Assembly (NCBI RefSeq): GCF_000969835.1
Contig: NZ_KQ033912.1
Span: 3,061,373 to 3,125,372 of the forward strand
Origin: Parabacteroides goldsteinii DSM 19448 = WAL 12034
GTDB lineage: Bacteria > Bacteroidota > Bacteroidia > Bacteroidales > Tannerellaceae
DNA: 64,000 bases
Direction of reading: 5' to 3'
Part shown: positions 15,076 through 23,558 of the stretch, piece by piece
Numbering within the stretch: position 1 is the first letter of the stretch
Layout of the letters: each line of letters starts with the position of its first letter
The notes under the pieces: model-generated
Told to the model about the DNA's origin: nothing
Seen by the model: the letters and a program-made list of their open reading frames with translations, nothing else
Databases searched by the model: none
Position numbers and translations under genes: made by a program

Positions 15076-15084
15076 GTGATCCGC
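15076..15084 (-). repeat. middle att-like site
   Basis: GTGATCCGC equals the last nine bases shared by the tRNA-Lys 3' end and the left site; the following bases (TCGGGATTC) resemble a tRNA T-arm but differ from tRNA-Lys. It would be the junction between two tandem elements. Confidence 0.45.
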
Positions 15085-15291
15085 TCGGGATTCTCCTTGC
15101 AGAGTTACCACGCTGATATTTAAAACTTTATATTTTTAGCTTCAAGCATATCCCATGATATAGCCCACTGATTTGCTACGTGCTTTTGCGGTAGTTTGCT
15201 CATGGAGAATACTGAGGGCAAAGATAGCAATAATTTGAAATTCGACCAAGTATTATATAGCGTTATTGACCATTAAATCGCAGTTGCAACT

Positions 15292-15897
15292 TTATTCTCT
15301 TCTTAACTGATTATAGTAATTAGATTCTTTGTACATTTCAAGCAATCTATCAAATCTATTTTTGATTTTTCCTTTTCCATAAAGTAGTGCGAATACTCCA
15401 ATTATAGAAATAATCAGAATTATTGAGATAGGAAATGCATAACTTTGAAAAAATGAATTATTATCCTTCCAAAGATATAGTACTAGCAAAAGTAAGGAAA
15501 TTATTACCATATTGAAACAGTAATGATAATAATTAGTATACTTTTCAGTTATACTCTTATTTTCAGAAGATATATCATTATTGTAAAAGTCAAAGTAGCT
15601 GTTATATATATTAGATTTATTTATATACTGCAGTTCATCTATTAAAGTTGTCGTAGGCAATATCTTTTTGAATAAATAAAATTGCTTTGGCATATCAATC
15701 GAACTTATTAGAATTCCAAATGAAGCTGTAAAAATTACCAATAAAGAAATACTATATATATCCAGTGATTTATCCCAAGCGAATTCACATAAATTTATTT
15801 GTTTTATTAACGGGATAATAAATAGAATTAAATAAAAAGCAGGCAAAAATGATTTAAAAGTCTCTCTTAATGATATTTTATCTAATAATGCGTCCAT
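15292..15897 (-). CDS. four-helix membrane protein of the Dnd-type operon
   Basis: 201 residues, not assigned to a family. Four transmembrane helices are predicted by eye: about 16-33, 48-67, 130-145 and 152-173, with a cytosolic or periplasmic loop of 60 polar residues between the second and third and a charged C-terminal tail. It is the last gene of the six-gene operon, 18 nt after the methyltransferase-like gene. Membrane proteins at the end of defence operons often act as effectors that damage the membrane; that role here is inference. The gene is very AT-rich like its neighbours. Confidence 0.7.
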   Translation of the reverse strand: MDALLDKISLRETFKSFLPAFYLILFIIPLIKQINLCEFAWDKSLDIYSISLLVIFTASFGILISSIDMPKQFYLFKKILPTTTLIDELQYINKSNIYNSYFDFYNNDISSENKSITEKYTNYYHYCFNMVIISLLLLVLYLWKDNNSFFQSYAFPISIILIISIIGVFALLYGKGKIKNRFDRLLEMYKESNYYNQLRRE

Positions 15898-15915
15898 AAT
15901 AATTTGTATTACTGC

Positions 15916-16857
15916 TCAAATTCTGACATCAAAAAAGTTTGGTAAAAATTTATATATTGCAACATACTTTTCTATATCTTTTCTTTCTATGATATTTTTA
16001 CTTTTTAATTCTTCAATTTTTTCTTCATCACCAAGGTGTTGATTAATAAAAATCTCCTCTCTAAAAGTTATATTAGGTATCTCAATTTTATAAACATTAT
16101 CATTGATTCTTAAAAATGAAAAGTCATTAAGATTTAAACTCTCAAATTCAGTGTCTTTCTCTGTTATTATCCCACCAAATGTAAACATTTTAGCCCCTCT
16201 GTTTTCTTGATAAATAATATTGTATAGCTGTTGGAATTTTAAATTTTCATCATTTCGGTTTCGATCAATTATGATATTGTCAATATGAGTAAGAAGCATT
16301 TTCCTAATAGTTTTATGGCTTTCTTCTGCCGAAAAGTCTTTAGACTTTATACCAAAAGGAACTTTTGAACCGAATTTTTCGTTGAATTCATCTACCTTAT
16401 AAATTTCTCCTGTTTTTTCTGATTTTAACTGTTTATTACATGTCATTAAATAGATGCTACCAATAGGCAATTTATTTATTAAAAGAGATAAATCATCAAA
16501 CATGCAATTATCTAAGTCATCGTCATAATCAAGCCAAATAATTGACTTTTTAGACAAATCCATTTTCAACAATGCATTGGTAGATAAATCTTTATGAATT
16601 TTAATAAAAGAGTATGGTTTATTGAAGGATAATCTTTCCGTAGAAAAGTCACCACCTTCAATGCTATGCATTTTCTCTATATGCAACTCTTTGTGAAATA
16701 GTTTAAAGTCAGTAAAGGTTAATCCACCAAAACCAATATATTGATATGGAGATTCATACTTATTACTTAATCTAATAAATGTGGAAAGAAGCATTTTCCT
16801 CTCGGTAAATTTGAAAGGGCGTGTTTCATAATTTATTTTTTTAGGACTATTCATCAC
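15916..16857 (-). CDS. Rossmann-like, methyltransferase-like protein of the Dnd-type operon
   Basis: 313 residues, no certain family. Residues 38-140 have the pattern of a class I methyltransferase-like Rossmann fold: a glycine-rich loop YIGFGGLTFTDF (40-51), an acidic strand end MHSIEGGD (63-70), and IIWLDYDDDL (106-115) followed by LPIGSIYLMTCN. The catalytic motif of DNA adenine or cytosine methylases (DPPY or PC) is absent, so DNA methylation is not supported. The gene overlaps the GHKL ATPase gene by 11 nt, which suggests a complex of the two. It may bind S-adenosylmethionine or another nucleotide; this is a fold-level inference. Confidence 0.6.
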   Translation of the reverse strand: MMNSPKKINYETRPFKFTERKMLLSTFIRLSNKYESPYQYIGFGGLTFTDFKLFHKELHIEKMHSIEGGDFSTERLSFNKPYSFIKIHKDLSTNALLKMDLSKKSIIWLDYDDDLDNCMFDDLSLLINKLPIGSIYLMTCNKQLKSEKTGEIYKVDEFNEKFGSKVPFGIKSKDFSAEESHKTIRKMLLTHIDNIIIDRNRNDENLKFQQLYNIIYQENRGAKMFTFGGIITEKDTEFESLNLNDFSFLRINDNVYKIEIPNITFREEIFINQHLGDEEKIEELKSKNIIERKDIEKYVAIYKFLPNFFDVRI

Positions 16858-18205
16858 CTAACTCCTCCATTTGAACATAATAATCAAAAGTAATTTCTCC
16901 TAATTCCTTATATGATTTAGACTCTGAATAATTCTTTGCTTTGTTAGCTATTTTTTTATTAACATCATATGCAATTCTTATTGTTTCCTTTTTTTGAGCG
17001 ATTATATCCATATTGAGATTTGGCTCTATAAAATTCCTGATTGAATGAGTGAATTGTATACTTTTCATCTCTACAACACATTTTTTCTCCATCTGTTCTT
17101 CCAAAAGTTTTCTATAATCATTTGCTTCATCCCCAAGTTTTGTAACAGTTTTCAAAAATGGAATTACATTTTGCATTGCTTCTTTCATAAATGGAAGTAT
17201 TGCTTTGTATATTTCAGAAGTTGCGTCAATCCCTTTTTTAGTAGTAGTTAAGGGAAGTTTTATGGTATCTTCAGAGTCTAAAAAAACAATACCTCTAAAC
17301 ATTACATAGTCGAGATGAAACTTAGGTATTGATGGAGTTCCCCAGCCTGTTATTTCTGTTCTATCTGCTTCTAAAACCAATCTATCATTACAATAAATAT
17401 ACCATCCAGCAATAGATGGATCACCAACTTTGCCTAGCCCCGCAATAATTTTATAATCAACACCCAATTTATTTCCTGAATTGTAATATGGTTTTGTACC
17501 TTCTTCACTATAAAACAAATCGATTCCTTTACAAGATAATTCTTGTTTGTTTAGAGTGATTTTTATTTTTTTCTGTAGGCTGAAATTGAGAAGTCTTTCT
17601 ATGTCATTTTTTAAATCATTTAAGAAAACACTATTACAAAATAGATCAGATATATCATTTGTTAAATTGCATACTCTAATATACGTACCATTTTCTGTTA
17701 GATTTGCATTTTCTGTAACCATTTCATATTCAAAGTTCCAGTCTTCAACTGTCTGTTGTATGTTGTTGTTTAAGACTATTTTCTTGGTCTTATTTTTCCA
17801 TTCATCGACATTTACCGTAATGCTGAAATGACTGTTCTCTGATTTAGACTCAACAATAAAATTTTTTCCAATTTTGAATAAGGCTCTTTTCATACCAATG
17901 CCAAATCTACCCACAGATCCTGTTGTTTCAGGCGCATCATCAGGTCTACCAAACCTAAAGGCGTATTTCTGAGCTATATCTAATGGAAATCCGCCACAAT
18001 TATCTTTTACAATAAATTCATTTCTATTTATTGTAATATCAATATATAAATCAGAGAAATCATTATTTTCCTTCAATTTACTAGCTCCATCTATTGAATT
18101 GTCTAAAAGATCAATTATAGCATCATTTATTGTAATATCCCTAGTAATCATCTGAATAAAAAATGTTTTCGTAGGATTACCTTCTATAATATTATCTTTA
18201 CTCAT
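16847..18205 (-). CDS. GHKL (Hsp90/MutL/MORC-type) ATPase of the Dnd-type operon
   Basis: 452 residues. The Bergerat ATP-binding fold is clear: N-box AIIDLLDNSIDGA (29-41), motif II VKDNCGGF (66-73), motif III GSVGRFGIGMKRALF (96-110). In the N-box an Asp (32) stands where gyrase and MutL have the catalytic Glu. A transducer-like domain follows (about 220-340), and the C-terminal 90 residues are helical. MORC/MutL-like GHKL proteins have been noted in bacterial restriction-type operons and act as ATP-driven clamps. The start overlaps the DndE-helicase gene by 8 nt and the end overlaps the next gene. I suggest it senses or acts on DNA with or without phosphorothioates. Confidence 0.85.
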   Translation of the reverse strand: MSKDNIIEGNPTKTFFIQMITRDITINDAIIDLLDNSIDGASKLKENNDFSDLYIDITINRNEFIVKDNCGGFPLDIAQKYAFRFGRPDDAPETTGSVGRFGIGMKRALFKIGKNFIVESKSENSHFSITVNVDEWKNKTKKIVLNNNIQQTVEDWNFEYEMVTENANLTENGTYIRVCNLTNDISDLFCNSVFLNDLKNDIERLLNFSLQKKIKITLNKQELSCKGIDLFYSEEGTKPYYNSGNKLGVDYKIIAGLGKVGDPSIAGWYIYCNDRLVLEADRTEITGWGTPSIPKFHLDYVMFRGIVFLDSEDTIKLPLTTTKKGIDATSEIYKAILPFMKEAMQNVIPFLKTVTKLGDEANDYRKLLEEQMEKKCVVEMKSIQFTHSIRNFIEPNLNMDIIAQKKETIRIAYDVNKKIANKAKNYSESKSYKELGEITFDYYVQMEELGDE

Positions 18206-19796
18206 ATTTATTGTTTTTATCTCTTTCCCAGTACTGTTTTACTTTAAATCTTTCAGCAGGCTTGAACTCTTTTGCATTTGTAATAGCCTGTCCTTTTTCT
18301 ATTTTTTCCATACTCTTCGAAATCGCACACGAATATTTACTTGATAATCCAAGGAATTTTTCGATAATCTTTGTGTTTTTATCCTTAATATCGAGTAAAA
18401 ATGCCATTTCGCACATTGAAGAAAAATCAAAATCAGATTGGTTATATTCTTCAATTCCTTGTGATAATAATACAATAGAAACACCTTTAGAACGTATCTC
18501 TCTTAATATTTTCTCCAAAATCTCTTGGTACTTTTTTTCTTTAAATAACACATGTGCTTCATCAATTAAAATAATGTATCGCATCGCTCTAACTCCATTT
18601 TCAACTGGAGTATTTTCCATATTCATAAATGTATTGTATATGTAATTTATGATAAGGAATAAAGATGTAAATCGGAGAGAATTCGACAAGTCTCCAGACA
18701 AAGACAAATAGAGATTTTTAGATAAAAAATTAGATGAATTTTTGGGATCATCTAAAAATATTGGATAGCGACTTAATTCTCCCATGATTTCAGTCAGGGT
18801 ATCTCTTTTGTCTCCAATAAGTTCTAATAATATTTCATTGATTTGATTTAAAGTTGGATATGCCCCTCCTTTTTGATTAATAAAAGCATTTTGAGTAGCT
18901 TCTCTTAACAATCCTTTCTGTTTTACCCCTAAATTTGAATATTTACAAACAATATCTACGAACTTATCAATTCCCATATTTTTATTAGATTCATTTACGT
19001 TATCAATGAATGTAAGAGGATTTATGGGAAAACGCGTATCTGGCACATTGATGAATTCGGTTTTTGTTCTATTAAAAAAAGGAGTCATGTTTTTTATGTC
19101 ATCATTTTTTAGACCTTTAAAGTCTAGGTATATGAAATTGACATGACCATTTGATTTTTCATGAATTTGAGTCACAAGCTCTAAGGCAAATTGTGTTTTA
19201 CCTGTTCCAGAATTACCAGCTACGGCTATATGGTTGTTGTTGTATATTTTTGAATCATTAAATCCGATATGGATTGGTTCTTTGGATTCAATAATAGTTC
19301 CAATTTCCAGTTTTATGAGTTCGGAAAAATATGATTTTTCAATATGTTGCTGATTATTAGGTACACTTCCTAATACGACATTTAAACCATTTAGCGGTAA
19401 TGTCCCTTTTTCAATATATTCAATAAGAAAATCAAAGAAAGTATAGTTATAACTCTCTTGAAATATTTTATCTAATGATTCTAAGCCATGATCAATATGT
19501 AGTTTTATATATTTAGGAATATTCACATCATCAGTCTTGTATATACCATAATGTTGGCATATTAAAGCTATATAGAAATCACGATATTTTTCATCAAAAA
19601 GAGTATGGTCTTTATATTCTTTTCCTTTTGAATCATATAAATTGAAATCAGTTGTTTGAAACTTTTTTCCTGTTTGCAAAGAATATCCCAAAGCAATACG
19701 GGCAATTACATTTTCTTTTGTTCCATATGGTAATTTTGTTGTTAAACTTTTAACAACTATTTGGTTCTGCTCGGAAGTCTTAATATTAATCTGCAT
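18198..19796 (-). CDS. dndE: DndE domain fused to HerA-like ATPase
   Basis: 532 residues. The first 125 match the DndE pattern (KLPYGTKENVIARIALGYSL, 21-40; DSKGKEYK, 55-62; YIALICQHYG, 75-84). The rest is a HerA/FtsK-type ATPase: Walker A GNSGTGKT at 194-201, Walker B YIILIDEAH near 415, and an SQG sensor-like segment. DndE alone is about 110 residues and binds nicked DNA; fusion to a helicase has been described for another member of the Bacteroidetes (DndEi, from memory). Expected role: part of the complex that inserts sulfur into the DNA backbone, with DNA translocation in cis. It overlaps its upstream and downstream genes by 11 and 8 nt. Confidence 0.85.
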   Translation of the reverse strand: MQINIKTSEQNQIVVKSLTTKLPYGTKENVIARIALGYSLQTGKKFQTTDFNLYDSKGKEYKDHTLFDEKYRDFYIALICQHYGIYKTDDVNIPKYIKLHIDHGLESLDKIFQESYNYTFFDFLIEYIEKGTLPLNGLNVVLGSVPNNQQHIEKSYFSELIKLEIGTIIESKEPIHIGFNDSKIYNNNHIAVAGNSGTGKTQFALELVTQIHEKSNGHVNFIYLDFKGLKNDDIKNMTPFFNRTKTEFINVPDTRFPINPLTFIDNVNESNKNMGIDKFVDIVCKYSNLGVKQKGLLREATQNAFINQKGGAYPTLNQINEILLELIGDKRDTLTEIMGELSRYPIFLDDPKNSSNFLSKNLYLSLSGDLSNSLRFTSLFLIINYIYNTFMNMENTPVENGVRAMRYIILIDEAHVLFKEKKYQEILEKILREIRSKGVSIVLLSQGIEEYNQSDFDFSSMCEMAFLLDIKDKNTKIIEKFLGLSSKYSCAISKSMEKIEKGQAITNAKEFKPAERFKVKQYWERDKNNKYE

Positions 19797-21912
19797 TATA
19801 TTTTTGATTGTATTTTTCGATGAATTTATCCGATGGAGCTTCTACAAATTCTGAACTATCAGTTGATATATTGTCAATTAAATATGCACGACAGATCTTA
19901 GGCAAGAGAATTGAATATTCTTTTTCTGTTAATTCCTTATTTATTAGCGGGAATATAACAACCTGTTTTGATACATTGGGGTAAAAATATCTTATGATAT
20001 TTTCAGCGTGCTGTTCGTCGAATTTTTGCATGGGGCTATCTATGAAAACAGGAAATTCAATTTCTGATTCATCTACAAGAGAACTCAATAGGGCAGATGC
20101 ATACATTTGACGTTCTCCCATTGACAAAGAACTTTTATCTATAATTTTATCACTTTTACTATAAAGAACAATGTCAATATCATCTCCTGTTGCATTAATA
20201 TCAACATCAACACGCTGAATAAAGTTTTTCTTATGCATCAAGATACTTAGAGACTGAAGCATTTTGGCTTCTAAAGACTTTTTCTTTTCATCTTTGAATT
20301 GAACAATGAAATTTTGAAGCCTCATTATTAGCTGTTTTGTTTTTCTTTCTTTTTGTGAATAAACAGAAGATTCATCTATTTTTCTACGCAAAATTTCTTG
20401 TCTTTGTCTATATGCTTTCAATTCATTAGATTGTTCCCCGATTTTTCGATTTAGAGCTTCAATTTCATTGTCATATCTGATAATATTGTTAATTATATTA
20501 TCTTTTTTTTCTCTCAGGCTAGATATATATTCATCTTCTGCGTTATTTTCTGCGTCTCTTAATTTTCTATTGATTGAATCAAGTTGATTTTTTATATATA
20601 AATATTCAGTATTCAACTGTGCAAATTTATCTTTAAAGCTATGTTTTATAGTATTTACAAGCTGAGAGAATTCATTGGCTTGATTCCCTGAGAAATCATG
20701 AAGTACACTGAATGACTTAGGTAGCTCTACAATATCTGAATAAAAATATTTTTTTATTAATACCTTTATTTGTTCTTCGTAGAAATTTTTAATTTTCACT
20801 GTGTTCGGATCAAAACACAAATCGGATTTTGATTTAGCATTTTCAAGATCTGCTTGAATACGATTTATTTTTTCTGATACATCTTCCTGTTTATACTTTT
20901 GTTCAGAAAGTATTTTCTCATTATTAAGCTGTTCTAAAACATTAGCCATTGTTTCGCCTGCTAAAGCAAATGGTATAATATCAAATAACTCTTTTAGGCT
21001 ATCTTGTTTAATAATGATTTCTTGGCTAAGTCTAACTTGTACTTCTTTTAGCTCATTTAATTCTTCAAGAGACATCTTATCACCTTCACGAATCAGCTTT
21101 CGTTGGATTTCTTCTGCTTCTTTCTCTAGAGTGTTACGCTTCTCTTTAATATCATCTATTTGAGAGTTGATATCACTCATTGTTATCTGAGTGTTTGTTA
21201 TATCTGTTTGAAGCTGATTTAATTCTTTTTTCTCTTCTGGTTTGGCAGACCGACGACGATAATCATCTTGTTTTTCTTCAAGACTTGCTTTGAGGTCTTC
21301 ATATTTTTGTATTCCTAATACTTCGGAATATGCTTTACTTAATTGTTGTCGTTGTTGTGTTGAGTTTACCTCTGCTAATGAAACAATCTTTTCCGCATCA
21401 AAAAAGAAGAATTTAGCAATCTCAATAGGCAAGATAAAATCACGAATAAATATTTCTTCTCCTTGCTGATTGTTCTTTGATAAATCATCTATTAATTCGT
21501 TTTGATAGCCGTCTATAAGGACTTCTACCTTGTCGGAAGCGGAAGTTATAACATTGTATGTTCGCTTAATTGTGATTTCAGAACAAGTTATATCTGGAAT
21601 TTTAACATCGCAAAATGTGACAGATACGGAGAATTCTTTATCGCCTTCTTCTCTTGCTTTTCTATTTAAACTTTCAGAAATGTACTTTGTATAATTCCCT
21701 TTATCTCTAATTTCCTTTTCATATAAATCATCAACTTTCTCCATTTGTTTGCCATATAGACACCAAACAAGAGACATTAGGAATGTTGTTTTACCAAATC
21801 CATTTTTCCCACTAATGACTATTACATTTTTGTCATCAGAAGGTAACAAAGAAATAACATTTTTTCCCTTGTATATCCTAAAATTATTTAGTTCAATTTC
21901 TTTTATATACAT
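19786..21912 (-). CDS. dndD: DndD-like SMC-type ATPase
   Basis: 708 residues with ABC/SMC organisation. Walker A GKNGFGKTT lies at 34-42; a long coiled coil spans roughly 190-560 with a hinge-like CFDPNT region near 365; the signature SLSMGERQMYASAL is near 613-626 and Walker B FPVFIDSPMQKFDE near 640-653. This matches DndD, which uses ATP hydrolysis to open or nick DNA for phosphorothioation. Length is in the family range (650-700). The ATG shares one base with the dndC stop (TAATG), and the end overlaps the DndE-helicase gene, so translation is coupled. Confidence 0.9.
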   Translation of the reverse strand: MYIKEIELNNFRIYKGKNVISLLPSDDKNVIVISGKNGFGKTTFLMSLVWCLYGKQMEKVDDLYEKEIRDKGNYTKYISESLNRKAREEGDKEFSVSVTFCDVKIPDITCSEITIKRTYNVITSASDKVEVLIDGYQNELIDDLSKNNQQGEEIFIRDFILPIEIAKFFFFDAEKIVSLAEVNSTQQRQQLSKAYSEVLGIQKYEDLKASLEEKQDDYRRRSAKPEEKKELNQLQTDITNTQITMSDINSQIDDIKEKRNTLEKEAEEIQRKLIREGDKMSLEELNELKEVQVRLSQEIIIKQDSLKELFDIIPFALAGETMANVLEQLNNEKILSEQKYKQEDVSEKINRIQADLENAKSKSDLCFDPNTVKIKNFYEEQIKVLIKKYFYSDIVELPKSFSVLHDFSGNQANEFSQLVNTIKHSFKDKFAQLNTEYLYIKNQLDSINRKLRDAENNAEDEYISSLREKKDNIINNIIRYDNEIEALNRKIGEQSNELKAYRQRQEILRRKIDESSVYSQKERKTKQLIMRLQNFIVQFKDEKKKSLEAKMLQSLSILMHKKNFIQRVDVDINATGDDIDIVLYSKSDKIIDKSSLSMGERQMYASALLSSLVDESEIEFPVFIDSPMQKFDEQHAENIIRYFYPNVSKQVVIFPLINKELTEKEYSILLPKICRAYLIDNISTDSSEFVEAPSDKFIEKYNQKYNAD

Positions 21913-23258
21913 TATGCCGGGCGGTTTAAGTATTTTTCTATAACTCGTTCTATATCATCTTTAAGACCTCTTTTACGATTCAATAACGCCTTATTTCGCT
22001 GTAATGTTAATAATTCGTTGATTAATTCATAATCCGATGGCTCGTCTTCGCAAACTGATTTAAGTAAATCAATTTCTCTTTGTATTTTTTCAGCATGTCT
22101 TTCCATTTCCATTTCTTTATCATAAATCTTATTGTAAATACTTGATACAGTCTTTGAAAACTTTAAATTATAATATGCTGCATCTCGATGCCAAATAACC
22201 TGAATTGCAACTAACTCTTGGTTTGTTATTAGCTCAATATTTAAATTTTCTTTCTGAATAGCACGTTGAGAACTCAGCACTTGCTCTAATAATTTAATTC
22301 GATATTCCGGATCGTAGGTACCTAGATTATCTCCATCTTCATTTACTGCATTCTTCATGTTGCGACGTATGGGAAGACGGTTTTGGGATTTATTACGTTC
22401 TTCTACCATACTTTCACGTAATCTCAAAAGAGGCTCTAACCATGTTAGTCCTTTATTTACTAATGATGTTAGCGATTTATCTTCCTTTACAACAGTACAA
22501 GTCCAACATCCAAAACGACTTTGCCCACAAGAACGATGACTTTTGTCAGTGACAATGGTTGGACATTCGTAGTCATCGGCACTTGCATCCATATATATCT
22601 GGAATAATTCTGAATTATTTGCTCCCCAAGGAGATGTCATCGCATTGATGATATACCAAACTTCTTCTAACAGTAAATCTTTGATTGGAGAATAAACATA
22701 AGTATTGGGGTTATGTGGGTGTTTAGTAAGTCTTTTACCCCTTATTTCATGTTTTCTTATAGACTTGGCTCTTGTGGTACTTTCTGAACTTCGAGTTCCA
22801 ATTAGGATAATTGCTTCTCCATTTTCTGCAACTTGATCTGTCAAAAAACGAGATGTAGGTTTAATTTTCATCTTGTCAGTACACCAACGAAATGCGTTAT
22901 TAGGAACTGGATATCCTCTTCCAATCACATTAACCCAAAATGTGTCTTCTAAACGAGGGATAGTAGTTTCTACTCTAATAGGCATATTCATTGATACAGC
23001 TGCTTCCTTAATCTTTTTTAGAACCTCATATACATATGCTTGTATAACAGGATTCTCGACCAGTGTGTCATTGCAAACAACATGTACTTCTCTTTTGCGC
23101 TCTTCTAAAGGAACTTCAGAAATAGCTAGCCAAACAAGTTGCAAAAGAGCAGTAGAGTCTTTTCCTCCACTAAACCCAATTATCCAAGGTCGTAAATTAT
23201 CATTTATCAAATATTGGTCTTTAAGTTCTGAAATTATATAATTGATTTTCTTTGACAT
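21912..23258 (-). CDS. dndC: DndC-like sulfurtransferase (PAPS reductase fold)
   Basis: 448 residues. The PP-loop FSGGKDSTALLQ (29-40) binds ATP; RWCTDKMKIKP (about 134-144) and the cysteine cluster CGQSRFGCWTC near 228-238 fit the iron-sulfur-binding cysteines of DndC, the ATP pyrophosphatase that activates DNA for sulfur insertion. The C-terminal 100 residues are helical. Sulfur would be supplied by a cysteine desulfurase; no dndA is present here, so a host IscS/SufS-type enzyme is presumed. First gene of the six-gene minus-strand operon. No dndB, a common repressor gene of such clusters, lies nearby. Confidence 0.93.
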   Translation of the reverse strand: MSKKINYIISELKDQYLINDNLRPWIIGFSGGKDSTALLQLVWLAISEVPLEERKREVHVVCNDTLVENPVIQAYVYEVLKKIKEAAVSMNMPIRVETTIPRLEDTFWVNVIGRGYPVPNNAFRWCTDKMKIKPTSRFLTDQVAENGEAIILIGTRSSESTTRAKSIRKHEIRGKRLTKHPHNPNTYVYSPIKDLLLEEVWYIINAMTSPWGANNSELFQIYMDASADDYECPTIVTDKSHRSCGQSRFGCWTCTVVKEDKSLTSLVNKGLTWLEPLLRLRESMVEERNKSQNRLPIRRNMKNAVNEDGDNLGTYDPEYRIKLLEQVLSSQRAIQKENLNIELITNQELVAIQVIWHRDAAYYNLKFSKTVSSIYNKIYDKEMEMERHAEKIQREIDLLKSVCEDEPSDYELINELLTLQRNKALLNRKRGLKDDIERVIEKYLNRPA

Positions 23259-23277
23259 ATATCTTTGTTAGTAAATT

Positions 23278-23293
23278 ATGCTAAAAGTAGCAT
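23278..23293. promoter_or_regulatory. palindrome upstream of dndC
   Basis: ATGCTA-AAAG-TAGCAT, a perfect 6-bp inverted repeat 20-35 nt before the dndC start. On the minus strand it contains TACTTTTA, one base off the -7 consensus, so it may be an operator over the promoter. Confidence 0.45.
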
Positions 23294-23558
23294 TTAACTT
23301 TTTAATATGCAAATATATAAATAAATAGTGACTTGAGCCTTTTAAACCCGCTCTTTCTTGAATATCTCCTAAAAATATCTTTCTATTCCTAGCTTGTAAC
23401 TTTAAAAAGTAGTCTATCTTTTGATATTTCTTATATCTCTAAGGAAATAAGAACGTCTTTATGTGAAAAGGTTCATAAACCATGATCTTGTTGCAGGAAA
23501 TATGAGTTTCACATAGTGCCTTTCATAATTTAAATATTGTAAAAAGCAGAATGAAGAA
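23294..23558. other. AT-rich gap between dndC and relaxase gene
   Basis: No coding frame or clear terminator seen. It holds the upstream part of the dnd promoter region and the 3' side of the leftward mobilization genes. Confidence 0.4.

Larger units (their letters stand above)
8771..15084 (+). mobile_element. integrated element A: arsenic operon, rteC, integrase
   Basis: Bounded on the left by the 14-nt tRNA-Lys end (8771-8784) and on the right by a shorter related site GTGATCCGC (15076-15084), with a minus-strand tyrosine integrase starting 271 nt inside the right end. Content: a rightward ars operon and rteC, then the integrase. No conjugation genes are present, so it would need help to move, or it is a remnant. 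The layout mirrors element B to its right. Boundaries are inferred from repeats only. Confidence 0.55.

Noticed and set aside
21912..23258. 7-deazaguanine DNA modification (dpd-type) instead of phosphorothioation
   Set aside because: The PP-loop enzyme has the DndC cysteine pattern and sits with DndD and DndE homologs. QueC and QueF are 27 kb away in the chromosome and form an ordinary queuosine unit.
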